Source: Acidobacteriota bacterium (GTDB lineage: Bacteria > Acidobacteriota > Polarisedimenticolia > Gp22-AA2). Taken from it: DNA of 38,110 nucleotides. The DNA lies in contig JAGYID010000015.1 in the NCBI GenBank assembly GCA_018606725.1, positions 1 through 38,110 on the forward strand, written 5' to 3'. Positions 15,859-24,151 of the stretch are shown here, piece by piece. The notes beneath the pieces were generated by a model. It did not search any database. It was given only the letters and a program-made list of their open reading frames with translations, and was not told where the DNA came from. The position numbers were made by a program, and so were the translations under genes. Each line of letters opens with the position of its first letter. Positions within the stretch are counted from its first letter, which is position 1.

Positions 15859-17201
15859 CGATGCGAGGCGATCTGGAAGCGGGCGCCGCCGCGCGCTGCG
15901 GCGGCGCGCCGGAGCGGGGTTCGGCGCTGGTGATGGCGATTTTCGTCATGGCGCTCCTAGCCGGCATGGGGATCGTCCTGCTGTTCGTCAGCGAGACCGA
16001 GGTGAAGTCGAGCCAGGTCGATCTCCGCTCGAAGACGGTGTTCTACAACGCCGAGGCGGGCCTGGAGGACGGCCGCGAGCAGCTGCGCGTCACCAACCTG
16101 TCGGCGGCAACGCGCGCCAGCCGCCAGAGCTTCGACGACGAGCTGACGACCGCCGCCGGCCCCGATGGCGTGATCGATCTCGACCCGGCGAGCCTGAAGG
16201 CCGCCTATGATGCGAGCGGCAACGTCACCGGCTTCACCGGCTATGACGACGACGTGCCTCTGCGGGCTGTGACGGCGTTCAACGGTGCCAAGTACTCCGC
16301 GTTCCTGTCCAACGACGCGATCGACGGATCGGCCAGCATCGACGACACCAACGATCGGGTCATGGTGACGGCGATCGGGACCGGCAGCGGCACGGCGCTC
16401 GAGATCGTCCAGGCGATCGTCGAGCGCGACGCCTTTCCCGACATGCCGGCGACGATCACCATCGTCGGTCCGTCGGCCAACTTCGACGGCGGCAACAGCA
16501 ACGCCAAGGACTACACCGGCAACGACTGCGCAAGCGGCATCCCGGGGTTGACGGTGCCGGTGGTCGGCGTGGTCGGCACCGCCTCGGAGAGCACCGCCGA
16601 GGCCGGCGTCCAGAAGCCGAACAGCTACACCTCCGGCAGCGCGACCGGCCTCGATACCGTCGACAACGTCTCGTCGACGATCGATTCGTCCTGGAGCGAC
16701 TGCGACTACCTGCACGATCTGGCGCGGCAGATGCGAGCCGCCGCCGACGTGGTCGGCACCAGCGCCACCTCGAACGGTCTGCTCGGGACTTCCGGCGCCC
16801 CGAAGATCGTCTACATCGAGGGGGATTACACGGTCGGGGGCGGCTTCGACGGCGCCGGGACGCTGTGGGTCACGGGGACGCTGACCTTCAACGGCAACGC
16901 CGGCTGGTCCGGGGTGATCTTCACGGTCGGCAAGGGGAACTTTCAGCGCAGCGGCGGCGGCAACGGCGTCATCTCCGGCGCCAACCTGGTCGCCAACATC
17001 GCCGGCCCCGACGGCTTGATGTGGACCGCCGACGACTGCGCCGGCCCGGACGGCGTCCTCAACACCGCCGACGACGGTCTCGCCACCGGCACCTACAACA
17101 ACTCCGGCGGCGGCACCGGGCTGACCGGCTACTGCAGCAGCGCCATCTCGGATGCCCAGGATGAGTTCCCCTTCGTCATCACCGGCTTCCGGCAGCGCTG
17201 A
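15855..17201 (+). CDS. PilX-like minor pilin (operon B)
   Basis: A 448-residue protein. After a leader of about 21 residues comes RGSALVMAIFVMALLAGMGIVLLFVSETE, the PilX/GspK-like helix lacking Glu5, then 'SKTVFYNAEAGLEDGREQL'. The middle and C-terminal region is Gly/Asn/Thr-rich. Around residues 315-375 a run of short beta-strand units ('YIEGDYTVGGGFDGAGTLWVTG', 'LTFNGNAGWSGVIFTVG') suggests a beta-solenoid, comparable with the tail of the operon A PilX. Near the end, GPDGLMWTADDCAGPDGV and LNTADDG are acidic D-G repeats that may bind calcium. The stop lies only 4 nt before the deacetylase start, so transcription probably continues into the glycan genes. Confidence 0.82.
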   Translation: MTMRGDLEAGAAARCGGAPERGSALVMAIFVMALLAGMGIVLLFVSETEVKSSQVDLRSKTVFYNAEAGLEDGREQLRVTNLSAATRASRQSFDDELTTAAGPDGVIDLDPASLKAAYDASGNVTGFTGYDDDVPLRAVTAFNGAKYSAFLSNDAIDGSASIDDTNDRVMVTAIGTGSGTALEIVQAIVERDAFPDMPATITIVGPSANFDGGNSNAKDYTGNDCASGIPGLTVPVVGVVGTASESTAEAGVQKPNSYTSGSATGLDTVDNVSSTIDSSWSDCDYLHDLARQMRAAADVVGTSATSNGLLGTSGAPKIVYIEGDYTVGGGFDGAGTLWVTGTLTFNGNAGWSGVIFTVGKGNFQRSGGGNGVISGANLVANIAGPDGLMWTADDCAGPDGVLNTADDGLATGTYNNSGGGTGLTGYCSSAISDAQDEFPFVITGFRQR

Positions 17202-17205
17202 GCCG

Positions 17206-18027
17206 GTGCGCCCGCGCTGTCTGCTGAGCGTCGATCTCGAGGAATGGTCGGACGCCAGGCTGGCGCGCGTGCCGCCGCGCCAGCGCGACCGGCTGCCCCC
17301 GTCCCTGGATGAACCGGTGGAAATGCTCCTGACGATGTTCGAGGCGCACCGGGCGCGCGCCACCTTCTTCGTCCTCGGACGGGTGGCGCGGCGCTACCCG
17401 GCGCTGCTGCGCCGGATCGCCGCCGCGCACGAGATCGGCACGCACGGCGAGGCGCACGCCGACCTGCGGGATCTCGGGCCGGATCGCTTCGCGGCCGACC
17501 TGGCCCGCTCGCGCGCCGTTCTCGAGGACCTGACCGGCCGCGCCGTGGCCGGCTTCCGGGCCCCCAACTGGTCGCTGGGCGCCTGCCTCGGGTGGGGGCT
17601 GCCGATCCTGGCCGCGCAGCGGTTCGGCTACGACTCGAGCCTGGTCCCCGGGCGCGGGCTCCTGTTCGTGAGAGGCGGACGCGATCTGCCGGCGCGCCCG
17701 CACCGTCTCGCCGGCACCGGGCTGTGGGAGTTCCCGCCGACGATCGTCCGCCTGCCGGGCGCCACCGTCCCGGCCGGCGGCGCATTCATGAGACTGCTGC
17801 CGGGAGACGCGACGCTCCGGATCCTGGAGCGGGTCGCGGCGGGGGGCGCGACGCCGCACCTGCACGTGCATCCCTGGGAGATCGGCGGCCGGCCGCGCGG
17901 CGCGCCGCGCTCCTTCCTGCTCCGCGCCGGCGCGGGCGGGGTGGCCCGCAAGCTTGTCCGCATCATGCAGCGCTTCACCATCATGGCGATCGACGACCTG
18001 TGGCGCGAATTGCGGGTGGCGGCATGA
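17206..18027 (+). CDS. Polysaccharide deacetylase with DUF3473-like C-terminus
   Basis: A 273-residue carbohydrate esterase 4 family enzyme that would remove N-acetyl groups from a surface glycan. It shows the metal/catalytic Asp in LLSVDLEEW, FFVLGRV, the metal-binding EIGTHGEAHADL (H-x3-H type) and GFRAPNWSLG. The C-terminal LHVHPWEI stretch and following basic helix resemble the DUF3473 region of deacetylases linked to exosortase-type (XrtA) exopolysaccharide loci, though no exosortase is visible here. GTG 17206 gives the N-terminus usual for the family; ATGs at 17152 and 17161 would overlap the pilin gene by about 50 nt and add a low-complexity extension. The next gene overlaps by 4 nt. 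Confidence 0.88.
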   Translation: MRPRCLLSVDLEEWSDARLARVPPRQRDRLPPSLDEPVEMLLTMFEAHRARATFFVLGRVARRYPALLRRIAAAHEIGTHGEAHADLRDLGPDRFAADLARSRAVLEDLTGRAVAGFRAPNWSLGACLGWGLPILAAQRFGYDSSLVPGRGLLFVRGGRDLPARPHRLAGTGLWEFPPTIVRLPGATVPAGGAFMRLLPGDATLRILERVAAGGATPHLHVHPWEIGGRPRGAPRSFLLRAGAGGVARKLVRIMQRFTIMAIDDLWRELRVAA

Positions 18028-19367
18028 AGGCCGTCGTGCTGGGGGGCGGGATCGCCGGCTTGAGCGCCGGCTGCGCGCTGGCGGCGGCCGGTGTCGAGAC
18101 GACCATCGTGGAGGCGGCGGCGTCGCCGGGCGGGCTGGCCTACGGCTTTCGCGATCGCGGCTACACGTTCGACTTCTTCTCCCACCGCCTGTGGAGCCGC
18201 GATGCCGACATTCTCCGCCGGGTCGAGGCGTGGACCGGCGCGCCGCTCCAGACGCGCCGCAAGGTGAGCCGCATCCTGCTCGACGGCCGCCTGTACAACT
18301 ATCCGATCGATCTGCGCGACCTCCTGTCGGTGCGCTCGACCGGCTTGGCGTTGCGCGCCCTGGCCGGCTACGCCTCGGCGCGCCTCGCGGGGCCCCCTGG
18401 GGGCGATGACTTCCGGACCTTCCTGCGGGGGCGGTACGGCGCGCCGCTCTATGACACCTTCTTCGGGCCGTACACCGAGAAGCTGACCGGCTGCCGGGCT
18501 TCGGAACTGTCGATCGACCTGGCGCTGGGGGCGGTGCCGTCACCCGGCCTGCTGACACAGCTGGTGCACCGGCTGGTCGGACGGATCGATCCGTGGGACG
18601 ACTTCCACTATCCGCCGGGCGGGTTCATGGACCTGCCGGATGGCATGGCGCGCGCCTTCACGGTGGATGGCGGCCGCCTGCTCCTGTCCCACCGTTTGCA
18701 GCGCCTGCGCTGCGATGGTGACCGGGTCACGCACGTCGAGGTCGAATCGACCACCGGCACGGTCGCGCTGGCGACCGACCTGGTGGTGTCGACGGTGCCG
18801 CTGGGGGCGCTGCTCGCCGGTCTGGATCCGGCTCCTGGCTCGGCCGTGCTGCGCGCCGCCGCGGCGCTCAGGAGCCGGGCCATGGTGGCCGTCTATCTCG
18901 GCATCCGGCGGCCGCGTCTCAGCCCCGATCACTGGATCTACGTGCCGGATCCGACCGTTCGGTTCAACCGACTCAGCGAGACGACCAACTACTCCGAGCG
19001 CATGGCGCCGCCCGGGAGGACCGGGCTGTGCGTCGAGATCGCCTGCGACGCCGGTGACGAAGTCTGGTCCGACGCTCCGGAACGGCAGATCCGGCGCGCC
19101 GTCGACGACCTGGTGCGCCTCGGCCTGCTGCGGAGCGCCGCGGAGGTCGAAGCGGGCTGGACCCGCCGGTTCCCCGCGGCGTACCCGGTCTATCGCGTCG
19201 GTTTCCGGGAGCATCTGCAATCAATTGAAGCGGCGCTGGCGCCGATCGGCAACTTGAAGCTGGCCGGGCGCCAGGGGGCCTTCTGGTACGCCAGCACGGC
19301 CGAGGGGATCCGCCAGGGGCTGGACCTGGTCGCCGGAGCCGGCCTGGCGCTGCCGCTGGCGGCCTGA
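18024..19367 (+). CDS. FAD-dependent oxidoreductase, amine oxidase / UDP-galactopyranose mutase-like
   Basis: A 447-residue flavoprotein. The N-terminus holds the dinucleotide-binding VVLGGGIAGLSAG with the acidic end of strand 2 (TIVEAAASPGG) and a downstream GGLAYGFRDRGYTFDFFSHRLW. The latter is the form seen in UDP-galactopyranose mutase-like and protoporphyrinogen oxidase-like proteins found in polysaccharide clusters. 'YGAPLYDTFFGPYTEKLTGC' and the C-terminal 'GNLKLAGRQGAFWYASTAEGIRQG' (second FAD contact, G-R-x-G...N/S-x-x-x-A) complete the fold. The exact reaction is uncertain: sugar ring contraction or oxidation of a sugar or polyprenol-linked substrate are options. Coupled by ATGA to the deacetylase and 10 nt before the GT-C-like gene. 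Confidence 0.82.
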   Translation: MKAVVLGGGIAGLSAGCALAAAGVETTIVEAAASPGGLAYGFRDRGYTFDFFSHRLWSRDADILRRVEAWTGAPLQTRRKVSRILLDGRLYNYPIDLRDLLSVRSTGLALRALAGYASARLAGPPGGDDFRTFLRGRYGAPLYDTFFGPYTEKLTGCRASELSIDLALGAVPSPGLLTQLVHRLVGRIDPWDDFHYPPGGFMDLPDGMARAFTVDGGRLLLSHRLQRLRCDGDRVTHVEVESTTGTVALATDLVVSTVPLGALLAGLDPAPGSAVLRAAAALRSRAMVAVYLGIRRPRLSPDHWIYVPDPTVRFNRLSETTNYSERMAPPGRTGLCVEIACDAGDEVWSDAPERQIRRAVDDLVRLGLLRSAAEVEAGWTRRFPAAYPVYRVGFREHLQSIEAALAPIGNLKLAGRQGAFWYASTAEGIRQGLDLVAGAGLALPLAA

Positions 19368-19377
19368 GGAGCGCGCC

Positions 19378-21573
19378 GTGTCCTTCATTCTCGGCCTGCT
19401 CGTCGCGATGGTCGGCGCCGCAATCGGCCTCGCCGCGGCCCGCCTCTTCGTCACCGTCCGGCCGGCGGAGCGCGACGCGGCGCCGGCGGCGGCGATCGGG
19501 CTGGCCGGGGCGATCGGTTTCCTTCTCCTGTTCCAGAATGTCCTGGTCCACGACGCGCTCTGGTATTACGGCTACCTGCGCTCGGCGATCGTGCAGGGCG
19601 ATCTCGATCTCTATGATGAATTCGTCCTGCGCAATCCCCACGGCATGTACCTGCCGCCGCCGGAGGCGCCGCTGTTCCACCTCGGCACGTCGATCCTGCA
19701 GGCGCCTCTGGCGCTCCTGGTCCGGCCGCTCGCCCTGCTCCTGGGACGCGCCGGGATCGTCCCCGGCGGTGACGGCTACGGCCCCCTGGAGACGTTCGCC
19801 GCGGCCTTCGCGTCGATGCTGCTGGCGATCGGTGGCATCGCCCTGACCCACCGCCTGGCGTGCCGCGTCACCACCGCCGGCGCCTCCGCCGTGGCGCAGG
19901 TGACGCTGCTGTTCGCCAGCCCGCTCGCCTTCTTCGCCTTCGTCTGGCCCGGGTACCCGCACCCGGCCACCGTCTTCCTCGCCGCGCTGTTCCTGCTGCT
20001 GTGGTCGGTGGAGGGGGAGCGGCGACCGTTCCTGCTGGGGCTCATCGGCGGCGCCCTGGCGCTGGTGCATCCGCAAGATATCGTCTACCTGGCGCTGCCG
20101 GCGCTCGATGCGATCAATGACGCCACGGTGCGCGCGCGCGGGGGCGGCGGCCGGGCGGCGCTGGGGTCTCTTCTGCGGTCGGGAGCCCGCCTCGCCGCCG
20201 GCGCGCTGCTGGGATTCGCGCCCCAGCTGGCCGCCTGGCGGGCGACCTCCGGCCGATTTCTGCCGCACGTGTACGGCGAGATCGGTGATCCGTTCCGCTG
20301 GGGGCAACCGGCCTTCGTCGAGGTGCTGCTCTCCGCTTACAACGGCCTGCTCACCTGGACGCCGCTCTGCGGCCTGGCGCTCGCCGGGTTGTTCCTGCTC
20401 CGTCGCGGGCAGGCACGGCTGTTCCGCGGTCTGGCGATCGTTTTCGCGCTCGAGTGGTGGGCGATCGCCTCGTATGGCTACTGGTGGGGCGGCGCCTCGT
20501 TCGGGGCGCGCTACTTTCTGAGCGCCTGGCCGGTCCTCGGCGTCGGGCTCGCCGCCGCCGCCGGGTGGCTGCAGCGCCGGATCGGCCTGCGCGCCGCCGG
20601 CGTCCTGGCGGCGCCGTTCGTCTACTGGAATCTCCTCCTCATGGCGCAGTTCCGGCTCGAATGGATCCCCCACAACCATCCTCCCGACCTGGGCGAAGTG
20701 CTGCGACGGCAGCTGCTCGACGCGCCGCGCGCGCTGATCAGCGGTCTGTGCGGGCCGTTCCGCTGGAACCGCGTATCGTTCCTGGAGAACCTGCGCGCCG
20801 CGGCCCAGTCGGGCGACGGGTGGCGCGCCGTTGGCACGTTGTGTCTGTTCGGCACGCTGGCGCTCGTGATCATTCTCTGGGCCATGGCGCTGGCGGGTGT
20901 TGCGCCCGCCGGTGCCGCGGTGGCGCACGGCTTCGTCGCCCGCTTGCGAGTGGCGGCAGCCCGGAATGCGACCCTGGCGGCGGCGACGGCAGCGGTGGTG
21001 GCAACGATCGCCATCCTGTCCGTGGCGCATGGTCTCGGAAGCGAGCGGGTGATCCGGGCCGCCGGCTCGCTGCCGCTCCACCTGCCTTCCAGCCGGGTCG
21101 CGACGCTTCTCGTCGGTCCGCCCGGCGAAGAATCGGGCCCCGCCGGTCCCACCGCGGTGGCGGCGCGCCTCCCGACGCGCCCGCCGGAGGGGTCGCCGAA
21201 GCATCTCGATCTCGTCTCCTTCCTGCACAACGGCGAAACCCGACGCCAGGGCGAGACGGTCGCATGGCTGAGGGCGCTCGGTCCGGGCTGCGGCGACGCG
21301 GCATTCCCGGTGCGCGCCGGGATCGAGACGGCGGAGACCGCCCCCGGGCGGTTCGAAATCGATGGTGCGATGCGGCACGAGATGCCGCCGCCCCTGCAGT
21401 CGTGGTGGCAGGACGACCGATCGGCGCGCCACTACTGGGGGCATGCCTACCTCGCCTCGTGGAGTCTGCCGGCCGCCTGCGAGCCGCAACGCATCGTCCT
21501 CAACGCCGGCAGCGGGGCGGGTGAGCTGGAAGTTCGCAGCCTCGTGGTGGCCGCGGCGGAGCCGCGACCATGA
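19378..21573 (+). CDS. Multi-spanning membrane protein, GT-C glycosyltransferase-like
   Basis: 731 residues with roughly ten to twelve hydrophobic segments over the first 500 residues and a C-terminal extracytoplasmic beta-rich domain after a last membrane segment near residue 540. The first external loop contains 'VLVHDALWYYGYLRSAIVQGD' (21 residues if complete; key features are H-D, W-Y-Y and the following D-L-D-L-Y-D-E-F), placed where GT-C enzymes carry their catalytic acidic residue. Such enzymes move sugars from polyprenyl carriers onto lipids or proteins on the outer face of the membrane. No specific family could be assigned. GTG 19378 follows 'GAGGAGCGC' closely, and the stop overlaps the methyltransferase by 4 nt. 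Donor and acceptor are unknown. Confidence 0.7.
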   Translation: MSFILGLLVAMVGAAIGLAAARLFVTVRPAERDAAPAAAIGLAGAIGFLLLFQNVLVHDALWYYGYLRSAIVQGDLDLYDEFVLRNPHGMYLPPPEAPLFHLGTSILQAPLALLVRPLALLLGRAGIVPGGDGYGPLETFAAAFASMLLAIGGIALTHRLACRVTTAGASAVAQVTLLFASPLAFFAFVWPGYPHPATVFLAALFLLLWSVEGERRPFLLGLIGGALALVHPQDIVYLALPALDAINDATVRARGGGGRAALGSLLRSGARLAAGALLGFAPQLAAWRATSGRFLPHVYGEIGDPFRWGQPAFVEVLLSAYNGLLTWTPLCGLALAGLFLLRRGQARLFRGLAIVFALEWWAIASYGYWWGGASFGARYFLSAWPVLGVGLAAAAGWLQRRIGLRAAGVLAAPFVYWNLLLMAQFRLEWIPHNHPPDLGEVLRRQLLDAPRALISGLCGPFRWNRVSFLENLRAAAQSGDGWRAVGTLCLFGTLALVIILWAMALAGVAPAGAAVAHGFVARLRVAAARNATLAAATAAVVATIAILSVAHGLGSERVIRAAGSLPLHLPSSRVATLLVGPPGEESGPAGPTAVAARLPTRPPEGSPKHLDLVSFLHNGETRRQGETVAWLRALGPGCGDAAFPVRAGIETAETAPGRFEIDGAMRHEMPPPLQSWWQDDRSARHYWGHAYLASWSLPAACEPQRIVLNAGSGAGELEVRSLVVAAAEPRP

Positions 21574-22325
21574 CGCCACGCGCGGCCTCGGCGGGGCTTC
21601 TTTCGATGCCGTCCGCGAGCGCCTCGGAGCGCGTGTCGACGCTCCGCTGGATCGGCCGGTTCGCGCGGGTCTCACCGGCGGCCGGGGCGCACCTGCTCGC
21701 CCGCGTCGCGGGGTTCCGCCACTTCGACCTGCTGGAGGCGGCGTTGCCGCCGGGCGGGCCGATCCTGGACCTCGGCTGCGGCCACGGGCTCCTTGCGATC
21801 CTCGCCGCCGCTCGGGCGCCGGAGCGCCGGGTGCTCGGCATCGACATCCTCGAAGCCCGCGTCGCCGTCGGCCGGGCTGTCGTGGCGCGCTACGGCGGGC
21901 CGGGGAACGTCGCCCTTCGCCGCGGCGACGGCAGGGATCTCCCCGACGGGCCGTTCGCGGCGATTTGTTTCGCGCACACGCTCATGTACCTGCCGCTCCG
22001 GGAGCAGGCGAGCCTGCTGGAGCGCTGCCGGGAGCGGCTGCGGTCGGGCGGGCTCCTGCTGATCGCGGAGCAGGTCGGGGAGCCGGCGTGGAAGGCGAGA
22101 CTGGTGCGCTTTCAAGAAAGCCTGGTGGTGGGGGCCCGGGCGCGCCTGCGCGGCCGGGGCGAGTGGGGGCGGTTCGCCCGGGAGGGCGTTCACCTCTGGA
22201 GCGAGCCGGCCCTTCTGGACCACCTGCGCGGTTTGGGGCTGCACCCGGCGAGCGAGCGGCTGGACCGGTGGAGCCATCTGTCCCACCGATTGATCACCGC
22301 GTCGGCGACCCGGCGGCCGCGATGA
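21570..22325 (+). CDS. Class I SAM-dependent methyltransferase
   Basis: A 251-residue methyltransferase. Motif I is ILDLGCGHGLLAIL (about residues 66-79), motif II is VLGIDILEARV with the ribose-binding Asp, and 'RRGDGRDLPDGPFAAICFAHTLMYLP' followed by 'SGGLLLIAEQ' supply motifs III to V. An N-terminal helical stretch of about 60 residues precedes the fold. It is the last gene of the deacetylase operon, coupled by ATGA to the GT-C-like gene, so methylation of a sugar or lipid in the same pathway is the likeliest role (inference). Its 3' end overlaps the convergent minus-strand gene by 32 nt. Confidence 0.85.
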   Translation: MTPRAASAGLLSMPSASASERVSTLRWIGRFARVSPAAGAHLLARVAGFRHFDLLEAALPPGGPILDLGCGHGLLAILAAARAPERRVLGIDILEARVAVGRAVVARYGGPGNVALRRGDGRDLPDGPFAAICFAHTLMYLPLREQASLLERCRERLRSGGLLLIAEQVGEPAWKARLVRFQESLVVGARARLRGRGEWGRFAREGVHLWSEPALLDHLRGLGLHPASERLDRWSHLSHRLITASATRRPR

Positions 22326-24138
22326 CCTGCCGCGCGGCGTCGTCGAACGGTCCTTCCTCCTCCCAGAGCGACAAGAACCGGCGCATCGCCTCCGCCGCCG
22401 CCACCCGCTCACCGCGCTCGAACAGAATCTTGCCGCGCAGGTAATAGGCGTTGGGATAGGCGGGGTCGATCGCCAGTGCCTCGTCGAGGCGCGCCAGGGC
22501 GTCGTCCGGCCGCCCCGTGCGGGAGCGGGCGTCGGCGAGCGCGTACAAACCCGGAACGTAACGCGGCGCGCGCCGCACGGCGTCCGTCAGGATGGCGAGG
22601 CCCTCGATCGGCCGGCCGAGCCGCACCAGGACGCTGCCGGCGTTGACGCGGCTCTCGAGCTGCAGGGGGGCGAGGCGCAGCGCCTCGAGATATTCGGCGA
22701 GGGCCGCCTCGAGCTTTCCCTCGCGCTCCAGCGCCGCCGCCAGGTTGTTGTGCGCCAGCGCGTAGCTCGGGACCAGCCGGATCGATTCACGGAATTCGTC
22801 CTTGGCCGGGCCGTAGTCGCCGTTGCGATACAGCGCGAGGCCGAGGTTGCACCGGACCATCGCCGAGGCGGGGGAGCTGCGGGCCATGACGGTGAACAAG
22901 GTCCGTTCATCCCGCCAGACGGCGGCGCGTGCCACCGTCAGCCCTGCCAGGATCACGACGATCGCCACGCCGGCGGCCGGCAGCAGACGCGCCGGGCGCC
23001 ATGCCAAGAGCGAACGCCACGGCGACGCCGCCCCGGCGGTGGCGGGGGCAGCTTCATCAAGTTGCGCCGCGATCAGCCGCGCCAGCAGGACCGCAAGGCC
23101 GGCGGTCGGCAGGTAGAGGAAGCGGTCGGCCAGCAGGACGTCGCCGAACGATCCGAAGGCGAACACCGGCAGGAGCGCGATCGGAAACCAGGCGAGCCAG
23201 AACGCATCGCGCCGACTCCAGCGCGCCAGGCGTGCCGCTGTGATCAGCAGGATCGCCGTCATCGCCGCCCCGACCAGGACGCCCGGCGACGCGAAATATC
23301 TGAGCGGGGCGTAAGGGTAATGCGCATCCAGTCCCACGGGCAGCAGGACCAGGGTGAGATAGCGCCCCATCACGAAGAGTGCGGTGCCGAGGAACGCCGC
23401 CGGGCTCAGGTGGTAGAGCGGTTCGGCCCCGCCTCCCAGCACCAGGTGTCGCGCCACGAGGTACAACCCCAGAGCCACGCCATGCGGCCAGGCCGCCATC
23501 GCGGCCCGTCGCAGCCGGCCGGCGGCGGAGAGATCGGCGGCGAGCAGGAGGAGCGGCAGGGTCGCCGCGACCTCCTTGGCGAGCAGCCCGAGGAGGAAGC
23601 AGGCAACCGACAACATGACGGCGCGCGCGGGGGCCGGGGCCGCGGCGACGCGGTCGCGCGCAAGGAACGCCAGGAGCACGAACAGCGTCGCCAGGAGGTC
23701 GGTCCGGCCGGAGATCCAGGCGACCGACTCGACGTGCACCGGGTGGACGGCGAACAGGAGCGAGCCGGCGAGCGCCGCCGCCGGCGAGCCGGTCTCCCGC
23801 CGCGCCAGGGCGAAGACCGCCAGGCAGCAGGCCAGGTGGAGCAGGAGGTTGGTGAGGTGAAATCCGAACGGCCGTAAACCCCACAAGAAATAGTCGAGCG
23901 CATAGGTGGCGGTCGTCAGCGGGCGGAAGAAGGAGCGGAAGCGGTCGTGGCGATCGCCGGTTTGCCAGAAACTGCTGGTCAGGGCCGGGCCGAGAGCGGC
24001 GGGGTCCCTGATCAGCCGATTTTCGACGATCAGCGGCCGGTCATCCCAGACGAAATCGCCGCGCAACGACCAGCCGAAGCAGGCGAGAACCGCAGCGGCC
24101 AGCAGGATGTGGGGGAGGAAGCGGCGCGGCCGGGGCAT
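22294..24138 (-). CDS. TMTC-like membrane protein with C-terminal TPR repeats
   Basis: 614 residues. The N-terminal two thirds is a multi-spanning membrane region with 'GDFVWDDRPLIVENRLI' in the first external loop (Asp32-Asp33), then 'LTNLLLHLACCLAVFALARR' and 'HPVHVESVAWISGRTDLLATLF', the pattern of TMTC-type GT-C proteins, which in animals transfer mannose to protein Ser/Thr. Residues about 428-600 are about five TPRs ('GLALYRNGDYGPAKDEFRES', 'NNLAAALEREGKLEAALAEY', and so on). ATG 24138 is chosen because it begins right before the first hydrophobic helix and 13 nt after the upstream stop; an earlier frame would overlap that gene. Bacterial members are common but uncharacterised. A role in protein O-glycosylation, perhaps of pilins, is an inference. 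Confidence 0.8.
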   Translation of the reverse strand: MPRPRRFLPHILLAAAVLACFGWSLRGDFVWDDRPLIVENRLIRDPAALGPALTSSFWQTGDRHDRFRSFFRPLTTATYALDYFLWGLRPFGFHLTNLLLHLACCLAVFALARRETGSPAAALAGSLLFAVHPVHVESVAWISGRTDLLATLFVLLAFLARDRVAAAPAPARAVMLSVACFLLGLLAKEVAATLPLLLLAADLSAAGRLRRAAMAAWPHGVALGLYLVARHLVLGGGAEPLYHLSPAAFLGTALFVMGRYLTLVLLPVGLDAHYPYAPLRYFASPGVLVGAAMTAILLITAARLARWSRRDAFWLAWFPIALLPVFAFGSFGDVLLADRFLYLPTAGLAVLLARLIAAQLDEAAPATAGAASPWRSLLAWRPARLLPAAGVAIVVILAGLTVARAAVWRDERTLFTVMARSSPASAMVRCNLGLALYRNGDYGPAKDEFRESIRLVPSYALAHNNLAAALEREGKLEAALAEYLEALRLAPLQLESRVNAGSVLVRLGRPIEGLAILTDAVRRAPRYVPGLYALADARSRTGRPDDALARLDEALAIDPAYPNAYYLRGKILFERGERVAAAEAMRRFLSLWEEEGPFDDAARQVIAAAGSPTR

Positions 24139-24151
24139 CCCCGGGGCGCTC

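Noticed and set aside
17206-18027. Complete exosortase/PEP-CTERM locus
   Set aside because: The deacetylase resembles those in such loci, but no exosortase or PEP-CTERM protein was seen.
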